Shown here one piece after another: positions 1 to 9,753 of a stretch of DNA of 33,761 nucleotides. A program made the position numbers and the translations under genes. The notes below the pieces were generated by a model. The model saw nothing but the letters and a program-made list of their open reading frames with translations. It was not told the DNA's origin and searched no databases. The stretch comes from Marisediminicola senii. GTDB taxonomy: Bacteria > Actinomycetota > Actinomycetes > Actinomycetales > Microbacteriaceae. The stretch spans positions 1-33,761 of the forward strand of contig NZ_JAALGE010000034.1 of assembly GCF_011057645.1 (NCBI RefSeq), given 5' to 3'. Each line of letters begins with the position of its first letter. Position 1 is the first letter of the stretch.

Positions 1-180
<180 letters not shown>

Positions 181-225
181 ACTACGAGCGCTGAACCACC
201 GGAACGCGCCCGCTTCATCCGCCGG

Positions 226-735
226 GTGTCATCCCCGCTCGGCCGCATCGAGATCGTCAGCGACCACCACGCCATCGTCTCCCTCGCAATCGAACACGAC
301 GGGATGCTGCCCCACGACGACACCGCCGGGGCGACGCTCTCCGAGGCGTCGGTGCCTGGGGCGACGCTCTCCGAGGCGTCGGTGCCCGTACTCGACCGGG
401 CCGCCGAACAGCTGGCGGAGTACTTCGCCGGAACCCGCCAGCACTTCGACGTTCCCGTGGCCCTCGCCGGCACCGCGTTCCAGCGTGCGGTCTGGGCTGA
501 GCTGGTCAAGGTGCCGTGGGGCGAGACGACCTCCTACGGCGAGCTCGGGCTGGCCACCGGGCGTGCAACTGCCGGGCGCGCGGTCGGCGGGGCGATCGGC
601 GCCAACCCGGTACCGATCATCGTGGGCTGCCATCGGGTACTCGCGACCAACCGCAAGATCACCGGGTACAGCGCGGGCGCCGGGGTGCCGACCAAGGTGT
701 GGCTGCTCGACCACGAGGGGATTCCCCATTCCTGA
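226..735 (+). CDS. ogt: Methylated-DNA--protein-cysteine methyltransferase (Ogt/MGMT type)
   Basis: Suicide repair protein that moves an alkyl group from O6-alkylguanine (or O4-alkylthymine) to its own cysteine. The C-terminal half has the family pattern: TAFQRAVW, then PWGETTSYGEL, the arginine-finger segment GRAVG, and the active-site box read as IIVGCHRV. The nucleophile Cys and its His-Arg-Val neighbours are present, but the usual Pro before Cys is Gly. The region after it (ITGYSAGAGVPTK) carries extra residues compared with the common GYxGGLxxK. GTG at 226 is the first usable start. However, the frame is open further upstream (reading RFIRRVSSPLGRIEI, a typical family N-terminus) into the poly-C end, so the real start probably lies before 226. 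A near-perfect 30-bp duplication adds ten residues near position 35-54. The gene runs into tag. Confidence 0.88.
   Translation: MSSPLGRIEIVSDHHAIVSLAIEHDGMLPHDDTAGATLSEASVPGATLSEASVPVLDRAAEQLAEYFAGTRQHFDVPVALAGTAFQRAVWAELVKVPWGETTSYGELGLATGRATAGRAVGGAIGANPVPIIVGCHRVLATNRKITGYSAGAGVPTKVWLLDHEGIPHS
328..386 (+). repeat. 30-bp in-frame tandem duplication in ogt
   Basis: Two adjacent copies of a 30-bp unit (about 328-357 and 358-387) match at 29 consecutive positions and encode GATLSEASVP twice. Because the unit is a multiple of three, the frame is kept. The near-identity at DNA level points to a recent duplication or an assembly stutter. It lies in the variable N-terminal part of the protein, away from the active site. 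Confidence 0.9.
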
Positions 736-1357
736 CACCGACACCTCAGTCAGCACCATCACCGACACCGCACCCGACCCGGCAGTCGTCGGCGACGACG
801 GCCGGGGGCGATGCCGATGGGCGGCCCAGGGAGACGACGAGTACCGCCGCTACCACGACGAGGAGTGGGGCTACCCGCTACATGGCGACCAGCCGCTGTT
901 CGAGAAGATGAGCCTCGAGGGGTTCCAGGCCGGACTGTCGTGGATCACCATCCTCCGGCGGCGGCCGGGCTTCCGAGCGGCATTCGCCCACTTCGACATT
1001 GATACCGTCGCGGCCATGACGCCGGACGACGTCGACGCCCTGATGCTCGACACCGGCATCATCCGCAATCGCGCGAAGATCGAGGCGACGATCAGTAATG
1101 CCCGCGTCACCCAGCAGCTCGTAGCGAACGACCCCGGAGCGCTCGACCGACTCATCTGGTCGTTCGCGCCGACCGCCGACCGACCCCGCCCGGCCAGCCT
1201 GGCCGACATTCCCGCGGTCACGCCTGAATCCACCGCGCTGAGCAAGGCCCTGCGCGCCCAGGGGTACAGATTCGTCGGTCCGACCACCATGTACGCGCTC
1301 ATGCAGTCTGGCGGACTGGTCGACGACCACGTGGTGGGGTGCTGGCGCGCGAGCTGA
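728..1357 (+). CDS. tag: DNA-3-methyladenine glycosylase I (Tag), start uncertain
   Basis: Base-excision repair glycosylase removing 3-methyladenine. The frame reads RCRWA, YHDEEWG, EGFQAGLSWITIL, GIIRNRAKIEA, FVGPTTMYALMQ and GLVDDHVVGC, covering the whole family. The four zinc ligands known in E. coli Tag (Cys of RC, His of YHDEEWG, His and Cys of DDHVVGC) and the catalytic Glu (EGFQ) are all present. No ATG, GTG or TTG exists in this frame between the interior of ogt and the RCRWA motif. The coordinate given uses an ATT codon at 728, overlapping the ogt stop, as the least bad choice. Either a rare start is used, or one base has been gained near the GGGGATTCCCC at 717-727. Removing one base there would fuse Ogt and Tag in one frame. 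The function is clear; the 5' end is not. Confidence 0.85.
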   Translation: MPDTDTSVSTITDTAPDPAVVGDDGRGRCRWAAQGDDEYRRYHDEEWGYPLHGDQPLFEKMSLEGFQAGLSWITILRRRPGFRAAFAHFDIDTVAAMTPDDVDALMLDTGIIRNRAKIEATISNARVTQQLVANDPGALDRLIWSFAPTADRPRPASLADIPAVTPESTALSKALRAQGYRFVGPTTMYALMQSGGLVDDHVVGCWRAS

Positions 1358-1412
1358 CACGTGACGCCCGCGGCGCATGCGGCTGGTACGTGCAGCGGTC
1401 GTGCCCGGCGCA

Positions 1413-2171
1413 TTACCTCGTCTGGTCGACCACGAGTTCGAGCACGCCGGGGGCAGCGATGGACAGGGGGATGCCGCATCCATCGGCCCATTGGAGCAGC
1501 GAACGCACGTCGGGGTGGTCGATCCCCGACTGCAGCACCGCGCGCACGAATGCGCCCTTGCCCTTCTTGTTGAAGTGGTTGAGCGCTCGCTTCTGGCCGT
1601 CGGGGGCCGCCGCCACCACGCGCAGGTAGTAGCGCTCCGGTCCGGCGGGCACCGGGCCCATGGCCACATACGATTCCGAGCGCAGATCGAGCAGCAGCCC
1701 GTCGTGCGCGTCGAGCTCCGCGGTGATCACGTCGCGCCAGTGCGGGCCGAGCCGCAGTCCGGGGAGTCGGGCGTCATGCGACGTGCGGTACGCGGGGATG
1801 AGGTCGGCGGCGCCGACGAGGCCGAACAGCGCGGAGTGCACGACGACGGTGCGGCTCGCCAGCTCGAGCGCGCGATCGTCGAGCGAGTCGGCGTCGAGCG
1901 CGTCGTACAGCACGCCGGTGTAGCGGCTGAGCGCCGGCATGACCGGGGCCGTGAGCATGGCGCGGTTGCGACCGATCTCGAACCGCTGGGTCGGGCCGAG
2001 GCGCAGTGCGTGCTGCGCACCCGCCAGGGTCCGCGACGCGGATCGCACCGCGGAGACGGCGGCGCGGCGGGCCCGGGAGAGCGACGGGTAGCTCAGTGCC
2101 GCGAGGTCGAGCACACGCTCGGCGTCGCCGCCGTCGCGCTTGGTCTCTGACGGCGGGAGGAGGAGCAGCAT
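1413..2171 (-). CDS. yaaA: Peroxide stress protein YaaA (DUF328 family)
   Basis: 252 residues, the usual length for YaaA. It opens with LPPSETK (residues 5-11) and ends with the family block NHFNKKGKGAFVR, both conserved in this DNA-binding, iron-lowering protein. In E. coli YaaA limits intracellular iron and oxidative DNA damage under peroxide. The ATG at 2171 directly abuts the TGA of the upstream kinase gene (2172-2174) with no gap, so the two are surely co-transcribed and probably translationally coupled. It converges on tag with a 55-bp gap in which no clear terminator hairpin is seen. Confidence 0.9.
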   Translation of the reverse strand: MLLLLPPSETKRDGGDAERVLDLAALSYPSLSRARRAAVSAVRSASRTLAGAQHALRLGPTQRFEIGRNRAMLTAPVMPALSRYTGVLYDALDADSLDDRALELASRTVVVHSALFGLVGAADLIPAYRTSHDARLPGLRLGPHWRDVITAELDAHDGLLLDLRSESYVAMGPVPAGPERYYLRVVAAAPDGQKRALNHFNKKGKGAFVRAVLQSGIDHPDVRSLLQWADGCGIPLSIAAPGVLELVVDQTR

Positions 2172-2693
2172 TCAGCCTGCGAGGAAAGCGATCGCGGATG
2201 CGACGTTCGTCTCGACGGGCTTGGCGGTGTCGACAGACAGTCGCGGCACGGTGGCGCTGACGCCCTCCCACTGGCCGTACTCCTCGAGGCTCTGCTCGAC
2301 CGCGTGCCGCGTAGGTTCGGCGATCTCCGGCACCAAGCGAACGCGCGCCTCGAGGCGCTCGCGGTGCAGCTGGTGGTCGGAGCAGGTGGTCTCGACGAAC
2401 CGGAGCGGAACACCGGCCCGTTCGGCGAGGGCCACCCACTGTTCGCGGGCAGGACCCACGGCGTTGACCGCGTCGACGACAATCGTCTGCCCGGCAGAGA
2501 GCACGGACTGCGCGATGGTCTCGGCGACGAGGTAGGCCGCGAGCCCGGTCGGCTGGTCGCGGTCGATACCGGCCGTGAGGATTGCGGCCTCGATCGGGTC
2601 GACCGACACGACGGCCGCCCCCAGCCGGGCACCGATGTGCCCGGCGAGGGTGCTCTTGCCGGTTCCGGGGAGCCCGGCCATCGCGATCAGCAT
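2172..2693 (-). CDS. P-loop kinase, zeta-toxin/AAA_33 type
   Basis: 173-residue single-domain ATP-binding protein. It begins MLIAMAGLPGTGKST, with a Walker A at residues 7-15, followed by a VVSVD segment and a VVVDAV strand (Walker-B-like). There is a late Arg-rich lid segment around HRERLEARVR. This layout fits the broad group of small metabolite or zeta-like kinases, but the substrate cannot be read from sequence. The gene begins only 11 bp after the atpC stop and is followed with no gap by yaaA, so it looks like a passenger at the end of the ATP synthase operon. A start at the internal ATG (residue 5) is possible but would crop the first beta strand. There is no antitoxin-like partner, so a toxin role is not supported. 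Confidence 0.75.
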   Translation of the reverse strand: MLIAMAGLPGTGKSTLAGHIGARLGAAVVSVDPIEAAILTAGIDRDQPTGLAAYLVAETIAQSVLSAGQTIVVDAVNAVGPAREQWVALAERAGVPLRFVETTCSDHQLHRERLEARVRLVPEIAEPTRHAVEQSLEEYGQWEGVSATVPRLSVDTAKPVETNVASAIAFLAG

Positions 2694-2704
2694 GCTCGTG
2701 CCGC

Positions 2705-2971
2705 CTAGGAGCCGACGAGCGAGGCGTTGCGGGCGACGATGGTCACGACGTCCTGCGATACCGAGAGGAAACCGTCCTCAGCGTTGGCGGAGACGGAGCC
2801 TCCCCCGACGACGGTGAGACGAACCTCACCCTTCGCCAGGATGGCCAGCATCGGCTCGTGGCCGGGCAGGATTCCGATCTCGCCTTCGGTGGTGCGTGCG
2901 ACGACCATGGATGCCGCGCCCGACCAGACTTCCTGGTCGGCCGCGACGACGCTCACCTTGAGTTCGGCCAT
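2705..2971 (-). CDS. atpC: ATP synthase F1 epsilon subunit, short form
   Basis: Epsilon couples the gamma shaft to the c-ring and, in many bacteria, inhibits ATP hydrolysis. MAELKVSVVAADQEVWSG, the GEIGILPGHEPMLAIL block and the GFLSVSQDVVTIVA strand form the N-terminal beta-sandwich. The protein stops at 88 residues, whereas the well-studied epsilon subunits are about 130-140. The C-terminal two-helix inhibitory hairpin is therefore missing. The ATG at 2971 was chosen because an AAGGAG ribosome site lies just upstream inside the end of atpD. A longer in-frame reading (to 3004) would add 11 unrelated residues. The start lies 2 bp after the atpD stop. Confidence 0.93.
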   Translation of the reverse strand: MAELKVSVVAADQEVWSGAASMVVARTTEGEIGILPGHEPMLAILAKGEVRLTVVGGGSVSANAEDGFLSVSQDVVTIVARNASLVGS

Positions 2972-2973
2972 TG

Positions 2974-4497
<1,524 letters not shown>

Positions 4498-5400
4498 TTA
4501 CTTCTTCGACGATGACAGCGCATCTGCGCCACCGACGATTTCCGCGATTTGCTGGGTGATCTCCGACTGGCGAGCGTTGTTACGCAGCCGGGTGAAGTCG
4601 CGGATGAGCTTGTCTGCGTTGTCGGACGCCGACTTCATGGCCTTCTGGCGAGCAGCGTGCTCGGATGCCGCGGACTGCAGCATCGCGTTGAAGATGCGGC
4701 TCTCGATGTAGACGGGCAGCAGCGAGTCGAGCACGAGGCCGACGTCCGGCTCGAATTCGTAGAGCGGGAGCAGGTCGTGATCCCCCGGCTCCTCGACACC
4801 CTCGACGACCTCGAGCGGCAGCAGCCGCACGACCTCGGGAACCTGGCTGACCATGCTCACGAAGCGGTTGTAGACGATGTGGATCTCGTCGACGCCGCCC
4901 TCGCTGGCCGGCTGCAGGAACCGGGCGACGACGGCATCGCCGATCGCCTTGGCGGTCTCAAAGGTCGGCTGGTCGGTCTCGCCCGTCCACGACTCCTCCG
5001 CCGCACGGCGACGGAACGCGAAATAGCTGACGGCCTTGCGGCCGACCAGGTAATAGACGACCTCCTTGCCCTCGCTGCGCAGCAGTGATGCCAGCTCTTC
5101 GGCCGCCTTGAGCGCGCTGGAACTGAACGCACCGGCAAGCCCACGGTCGGACGCGAAGATGACGACCGCGGCGCGCTCGACCTTCTCGGGCTCGGTGGTG
5201 AGGATGTGGTCGACATTCGAGAACGTCGCCACGGCCGACACCGCCTGGGTGACCGCACGCGAGTAGGGTCCGGAGGCCGCAACACGCTGCTGCGCCTTCT
5301 GGATCCGCGACGCGGAGATCAGCTCCATTGCGCGAGTGATCTTCTTGGTCGTCTGCGCAGACTTGATCTTCTGCGTGTAGACCCGGAGTTGGGCTCCCAT
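4498..5400 (-). CDS. atpG: ATP synthase F1 gamma subunit
   Basis: Rotor shaft subunit of F1. The ATG at 5400 gives [25 protein letters not shown], the classic gamma N-terminal helix that fills the alpha3beta3 core. The C-terminal helix ([21 protein letters not shown]) is equally typical, as is the [19 protein letters not shown] end. It is 300 residues, normal for actinobacteria. An upstream open extension to 5550 overlaps atpA in another frame and is rejected. The start lies 1 bp after the atpA TGA, consistent with translational coupling. Confidence 0.97.
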   Translation of the reverse strand: MGAQLRVYTQKIKSAQTTKKITRAMELISASRIQKAQQRVAASGPYSRAVTQAVSAVATFSNVDHILTTEPEKVERAAVVIFASDRGLAGAFSSSALKAAEELASLLRSEGKEVVYYLVGRKAVSYFAFRRRAAEESWTGETDQPTFETAKAIGDAVVARFLQPASEGGVDEIHIVYNRFVSMVSQVPEVVRLLPLEVVEGVEEPGDHDLLPLYEFEPDVGLVLDSLLPVYIESRIFNAMLQSAASEHAARQKAMKSASDNADKLIRDFTRLRNNARQSEITQQIAEIVGGADALSSSKK

Positions 5401-5401
5401 G

Positions 5402-7039
5402 TCAGCGCCTCGCCTTGACGATCTTCTCCTGGTTGACCTCGTCCTTGGGCAGCTCGTCGAACTTCTCGCTGCCCACGGAGGCGAGCGGCTTGCCCTCTCC
5501 GGTCTGGAACTCCAGCTTGAACTTGTCGACCTGCTCGTCGAGGGCGGCAACGGTGTCGTCGCTCAGCACGTTCGTCTCGCGAAGCGTGGTGAGGATGTCA
5601 GTGTTGCGGCCGAGGAAGTCGAGCAGTTCGCGCTCGAAGCGCAGTACGTCTTCGACCGGGACCTCGTCGAGCTTGCCCTTGGTTCCGGCCCAGATCGAGA
5701 CGACCTGCTCCTCGACGGGGTACGGCGAGTACTGCGGCTGGCGCAGCAGCTCGGTGAGGCGCGCGCCTCGGGCGAGCTGGCGACGGCTCGTGGCATCCAG
5801 GTCCGACGCGAACATCGCGAATGCCTCGAGCGAGCGATACTGCGCGAGCTCGAGCTTCAGGGTTCCGGAGACCTTCTTGATGCTCTTGACCTGCGCGTCG
5901 CCACCGACCCGGGAAACCGAGATGCCGACGTCGACCGCTGGACGCTGGTTGGCGTTGAAGAGGTCGGACTGCAGGAAGATCTGTCCGTCGGTGATCGAGA
6001 TCACGTTGGTGGGGATGTAGGCCGAGACGTCGTTGGCCTTGGTCTCGATGATCGGCAGGCCGGTCATCGATCCGCCACCGAGCTCGTCGGAGAGCTTGGC
6101 GCAACGCTCCAGCAGGCGGGAGTGCAGGTAGAACACGTCGCCGGGGTATGCCTCGCGGCCCGGCGGGCGACGCAGCAGCAGCGATACCGAGCGGTAGGCC
6201 TCGGCCTGCTTGGACAGGTCGTCGAAGACGATCAGCACGTGCTTGCCGCCGTACATCCAGTGCTGGCCGATGGCCGAGCCGGTGTAGGGGGCGAGGTACT
6301 TGAAGCCGGCCGGGTCGGAGGCGGGCGACGCGACGATGGTGGTGTACTCCATTGCTCCCGCGTCTTCCAGCGCGCTCTTGATGCCCGCGATGGTCGAGCC
6401 CTTCTGGCCGATCGCGACGTAGATGCAGCGAACCTGCTTGCTGACGTCGCCGGACTCCCAGTTCGCCTTCTGGTTGATGATCGTGTCAAGCGCGATGGCG
6501 CTCTTTCCGGTCTGGCGGTCACCGATGATGAGCTGGCGCTGGCCGCGCCCGATCGGGATCATGGCGTCGATGGCCTTGATGCCGGTCTGCATGGGCTCGT
6601 GCACGCTCTTGCGCATCATTACGCCCGGTGCCTGCAGCTCGAGTGCGCGACGTGCCTCAGACGCGACGGCGCCGAGGCCGTCCATCGGGTTGCCGAGCGG
6701 GTCGACGACGCGGCCGAGGTAGCCGTCGCCGACGGGGACGGAGAGTACTTCACCGGTGCGGGTGACCTCCATGCCCTCTTCGATGCCGCCGAACTCACCG
6801 AGCACCACGACACCGATCTGGTTCTCATCGAGGTTCTGGGCGAGGCCCAGGGTGCCGTCAGCGAACTTGATGAGCTCGTTCGCCATTACTCCGGGGAGAC
6901 CTTCGACGTGCGCGATGCCGTCGCCAGCGTCTGTCACGTACCCGACCTCGGTCGTCGATGCCGAGTCTGGATCGTACGACTTGACGAAATCCTTCAGGGC
7001 ATTGCGGATTTCATCCGGGCTGATCGTTACGTCTGCCAT
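5402..7039 (-). CDS. atpA: ATP synthase F1 alpha subunit
   Basis: Non-catalytic nucleotide-binding subunit, 545 residues. The Walker A GDRQTGKS is at 173-180, and [16 protein letters not shown] and the [25 protein letters not shown] block are typical. The N-terminus ([18 protein letters not shown]) binds the delta subunit. The C-terminus is extended with charged residues, as in other actinobacterial alphas, a region that in mycobacteria suppresses ATP hydrolysis; that role here is inference. AAAAGGAAGAG precedes the ATG, and the 90-bp gap to atpH contains a strong hairpin. Confidence 0.98.
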   Translation of the reverse strand: MADVTISPDEIRNALKDFVKSYDPDSASTTEVGYVTDAGDGIAHVEGLPGVMANELIKFADGTLGLAQNLDENQIGVVVLGEFGGIEEGMEVTRTGEVLSVPVGDGYLGRVVDPLGNPMDGLGAVASEARRALELQAPGVMMRKSVHEPMQTGIKAIDAMIPIGRGQRQLIIGDRQTGKSAIALDTIINQKANWESGDVSKQVRCIYVAIGQKGSTIAGIKSALEDAGAMEYTTIVASPASDPAGFKYLAPYTGSAIGQHWMYGGKHVLIVFDDLSKQAEAYRSVSLLLRRPPGREAYPGDVFYLHSRLLERCAKLSDELGGGSMTGLPIIETKANDVSAYIPTNVISITDGQIFLQSDLFNANQRPAVDVGISVSRVGGDAQVKSIKKVSGTLKLELAQYRSLEAFAMFASDLDATSRRQLARGARLTELLRQPQYSPYPVEEQVVSIWAGTKGKLDEVPVEDVLRFERELLDFLGRNTDILTTLRETNVLSDDTVAALDEQVDKFKLEFQTGEGKPLASVGSEKFDELPKDEVNQEKIVKARR

Positions 7040-7060
7040 GGTCTCTTCCTTTTAGCTTCC

Positions 7061-7079
7061 CGGGGTCATTCCGACCCCG
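7061..7079 (-). promoter_or_regulatory. Intercistronic hairpin before atpA
   Basis: CGGGGTC and GACCCCG form a perfect 7-bp stem with a 5-base loop in the atpH-atpA gap. It sits about 20 bases upstream of the purine-rich atpA ribosome site. There is no T-run after it on the transcribed strand, so it is not a classic terminator. It may stabilise the mRNA or help set the level of alpha relative to delta. A second, weaker hairpin (CCACG/CGTGG) lies nearer atpH, at about 7109-7126. Confidence 0.6.
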
Positions 7080-7129
7080 AATTCTTGGGTGGTGCGGCCG
7101 CCTGGGCGACCACGGTTTCTCGTGGGCTT

Positions 7130-7927
7130 CTAGCTGGTGAGCTGAAGCCGCAGCTCGTTGAGGCGCGACGCGACGCTGCCGTCGATCACATCATCGCCCA
7201 CCTGTACCCGCAGTCCGCCGATAACGGCCGGGTCGACGACGGGGTTCAGTCGCAGCTGCATGCCGTAGGTCTTCGAGAGCCCCTCCTGCAGTCGCTGCAG
7301 CTGGGCCTCCCCGATCGGGCGAGCGCTGGTGACGGTGGCGACAGACAGGCCTGCCTGGTCGGCGACGATGGATGCCGCGTACCGCACGGCAGCACCGATG
7401 CGACGGCCCAGCGGCTGCTGGACCAGCTGGCTCACGATCGCCACGGCCTGCGGCGACACCTTGCCCTGCAGCAGGGAGGTGACCAGTGCGACCTTCGCCG
7501 CACGGTCGCCGAGCTTGCTTCCCACGGCGAGTTCGAGCTCGGTGTCGGAGCGCACCGCGGCGGAGAAGGCGAACAGCTCTGCCTCGAGGTGCACAGAGGG
7601 TTCGACGGACAGGGCCGCGGCACGGATTCCCATCTCCTCGACGCCGACCAGCAGGTCGGTGTCGGTCGACCACCGCTTGCTGGCTGCCGAGGCGAGTAGG
7701 CCGAGTGCGGTCTGGCCGAGGGATGCGCCGAACACCCGCTCGACGATGGTGCGCTTGTCGGCCGGGTCGGTCGCCGCGTCTGCGAGCATCGCCCGCAGTT
7801 GCAGCGAGCCGCCGATGGCCCGTGCGGCAGCGAAGAGCTGCTCGGCAGTGGCCAGATCGACGCTGCCGCTGAGGGCGGACAACTCCACCCTCGACGACTC
7901 GAGCGCTTGCCTGGTCGCTGAACCCAT
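7130..7927 (-). CDS. atpH: ATP synthase F1 delta subunit
   Basis: Peripheral stalk subunit joining b to the top of F1. It is 265 residues, longer than the approximately 180 of E. coli delta and in line with the long actinobacterial form. The N-terminal helical domain (LATAEQLFAAARAIGGS...DKRTIVERVFG) and the C-terminal strand-rich block (TVTSARPIGEAQL...VDPAVIGGLRVQVGDDVIDGSV) are both recognisable. The latter is the strongest delta signature. The ATG at 7927 is 3 bp after the atpF TAA. Confidence 0.95.
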   Translation of the reverse strand: MGSATRQALESSRVELSALSGSVDLATAEQLFAAARAIGGSLQLRAMLADAATDPADKRTIVERVFGASLGQTALGLLASAASKRWSTDTDLLVGVEEMGIRAAALSVEPSVHLEAELFAFSAAVRSDTELELAVGSKLGDRAAKVALVTSLLQGKVSPQAVAIVSQLVQQPLGRRIGAAVRYAASIVADQAGLSVATVTSARPIGEAQLQRLQEGLSKTYGMQLRLNPVVDPAVIGGLRVQVGDDVIDGSVASRLNELRLQLTS

Positions 7928-7930
7928 TAC

Positions 7931-8506
7931 TTACCTGCCTGCGTTCTCTGGTGCCGGAGTGGTGTCGGATGCCTCGAGGTCGGCGAGGAACCGGTCGACC
8001 ATCGCCGCGGACTTCGCATCGTCGGTGAGGTTCTCACCGATGACGCCCGAGGCGAGGTCGATCGCGAGGGTGCCGATCTCGGCACGCAACGACACGAGTG
8101 CCGCCTGGCGCTCTGCTTCGATCTGCAGGTGCGCGTTCGCGGTGAGGCGGGCGGCTTCTGCCGCTGCCTGCTCCTTGAGGTCGGCGAGGATCTGGGCACC
8201 TTCGGCACGAGCCTGTTCCCGGATCCGTGCCGCTTCTGCGCGACCCTCGGTGAGCTGGATGTTGTACTGCTCGAGGGCCGCCGCTGCCTCTTTCTGGGCG
8301 TCCTCCGCCTTCGCGATGCCACCTTCGATGACCGTTGCACGGTCGTCGAGGATCTTGTTCACGCGGGGGATGACGAACTTCCAGAAGAAAAACATGATGA
8401 CAAGGAAAGGCACGATCGACCAGACGATGTCGTAGACCGCGGGGAAGAAGATCTCGATGCCCTGGGGCACCTCACTCTCGCCCGAGGCGTGAATAGCAGT
8501 AGTCAT
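7931..8506 (-). CDS. atpF: ATP synthase Fo b subunit
   Basis: 191 residues. There is a short outside N-terminus, one membrane helix at about 27-46 (IVWSIVPFLVIMFFFWKFVIP) and the characteristic VIPRVNKILDDR entry to a long Ala/Glu/Arg-rich coiled coil. It forms the peripheral stalk that holds F1 against rotation. No second b-like gene is present. The ATG lies 8 bp after atpE with no good Shine-Dalgarno sequence, so translation is likely coupled to atpE. Confidence 0.96.
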   Translation of the reverse strand: MTTAIHASGESEVPQGIEIFFPAVYDIVWSIVPFLVIMFFFWKFVIPRVNKILDDRATVIEGGIAKAEDAQKEAAAALEQYNIQLTEGRAEAARIREQARAEGAQILADLKEQAAAEAARLTANAHLQIEAERQAALVSLRAEIGTLAIDLASGVIGENLTDDAKSAAMVDRFLADLEASDTTPAPENAGR

Positions 8507-8514
8507 AGGTCAGA

Positions 8515-8757
<243 letters not shown>

Positions 8758-8763
8758 TTAGGG

Positions 8764-8787
8764 CGAGCAGGCCGGATGGCCCGCTCG
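8764..8787 (-). promoter_or_regulatory. Intercistronic hairpin before atpE
   Basis: CGAGC-A-GGCC, loop GGAT, GGCC-C-GCTCG: a 9-bp stem with one internal mismatch in the 50-bp atpB-atpE gap. It starts 5 bases after the atpB stop codon and ends about 20 bases before the atpE ribosome site. No T-run follows. The c subunit is needed in about ten copies per complex, so an element here could raise atpE translation or protect processed mRNA. That role is inference. Confidence 0.6.
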
Positions 8788-8792
8788 TCGGT

Positions 8793-9632
8793 TTAGTGCT
8801 CTTCGGAGACCGACTGCTGAATGTAGACAGCCGTCAGGAGGGTGAAGACGTAGGCCTGGAGGATGGCGACGACGAACTCGAAGAGCGTCATCACGACTCC
8901 GGCTCCCAGCGTGACGACGCCGAAGATGCTCAGCACGCCGAGGTCCTCACCGGTCACGAAGAAGTAGTTGGTCGCGGAGAAGCACAGGACCATCAGGAGG
9001 TGGCCGACCAGCATGTTGAGCATGAGTCGGAGGGAGAGCGACAGCGGTCGCACGAGGAAGACGTTGATCAGCTCGACCGGGGCCAGGATGATGTGCATCG
9101 GCCACGGCACGCCGGGCAGGAACAGCTGGTTACGGAAGAACGAGAACCCGCCGTGCTGCTTGATGCCGGCGTAGATGAACGCGACGTACACGGCCAGTGC
9201 GAACACCAGCGGCATGATGAAGATCGAGGTGCTCGCGATGTTGAGCAGCGGGACGATTCCCGTGAGGTTCATCGCGAGGATTCCGAAGAACGTTCCGGTC
9301 AGCAGCGGCATATAGCGGCGGCCGACCTTCTCCCCCAGCACGTCGTCGGCGAAGTTCGTCTTGACGAACTCGACGGCCATCTCGGCCAGCGCCTGGCTGC
9401 GTCCTGGGACCCGGCGGGCACGGCGGAGGCCCAGGTAGAAGAGGAGCAGGAGAACGGCGACGGCGAGCAGACGTACGAGTACGATCCGGTTCATCTCGAA
9501 CGGGGTGTCGAGGAAGAAGATGCCGGGCGGGAAGAATTCTTCGAGTCCTGGGGGGTGGAACGAACCGTCGTCGCTGGCTGCCGAGGCAATCAGCGCAGTT
9601 GACGTCGCGGTCAAGAAATGAACCAACGGCAC
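8793..9632 (-). CDS. atpB: ATP synthase Fo a subunit
   Basis: Stator subunit that forms the proton half-channels. It is 279 residues with five to six hydrophobic helices. The essential Arg is R202 in LSLRLMLNMLVGH, and LNLTG-like and YIQQSVSEEH segments fit the family. The start is GTG at 9632 with AGGAG only three bases upstream. A later start (MNRIV, residue 48) would remove the outside N-terminal segment. The 121-bp gap to the atpI-like gene has a TAGGCT (about 9731-9736) that might be a -10 box, but no matching -35 could be seen. Confidence 0.96.
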   Translation of the reverse strand: MPLVHFLTATSTALIASAASDDGSFHPPGLEEFFPPGIFFLDTPFEMNRIVLVRLLAVAVLLLLFYLGLRRARRVPGRSQALAEMAVEFVKTNFADDVLGEKVGRRYMPLLTGTFFGILAMNLTGIVPLLNIASTSIFIMPLVFALAVYVAFIYAGIKQHGGFSFFRNQLFLPGVPWPMHIILAPVELINVFLVRPLSLSLRLMLNMLVGHLLMVLCFSATNYFFVTGEDLGVLSIFGVVTLGAGVVMTLFEFVVAILQAYVFTLLTAVYIQQSVSEEH

Positions 9633-9753
9633 TGTCTCCTGTTATGGCGGGCGCGAGCTAGTTTCGGCTTCGCGGAGGCTGACGGGGAATGACGGTACAC
9701 ATCCCGAGGGGAACGAACACGGCCTCAGTCAGCCTATCAACGATTGGGGATGG

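Noticed and set aside
2172-2693. Zeta-type toxin of a toxin-antitoxin pair
   Set aside because: No small antitoxin gene adjoins it; neighbours are atpC and yaaA.
5399-7699. 766-codon open frame on the plus strand across atpA and atpH
   Set aside because: It is antisense to two unmistakable ATP synthase genes, has no family motif and reflects high-GC codon bias that removes stops from the opposite strand.
9633-9753. Dedicated promoter for atpB
   Set aside because: A TAGGCT is present near 9731-9736 but no acceptable -35 at 16-18 bp; evidence too thin to list.
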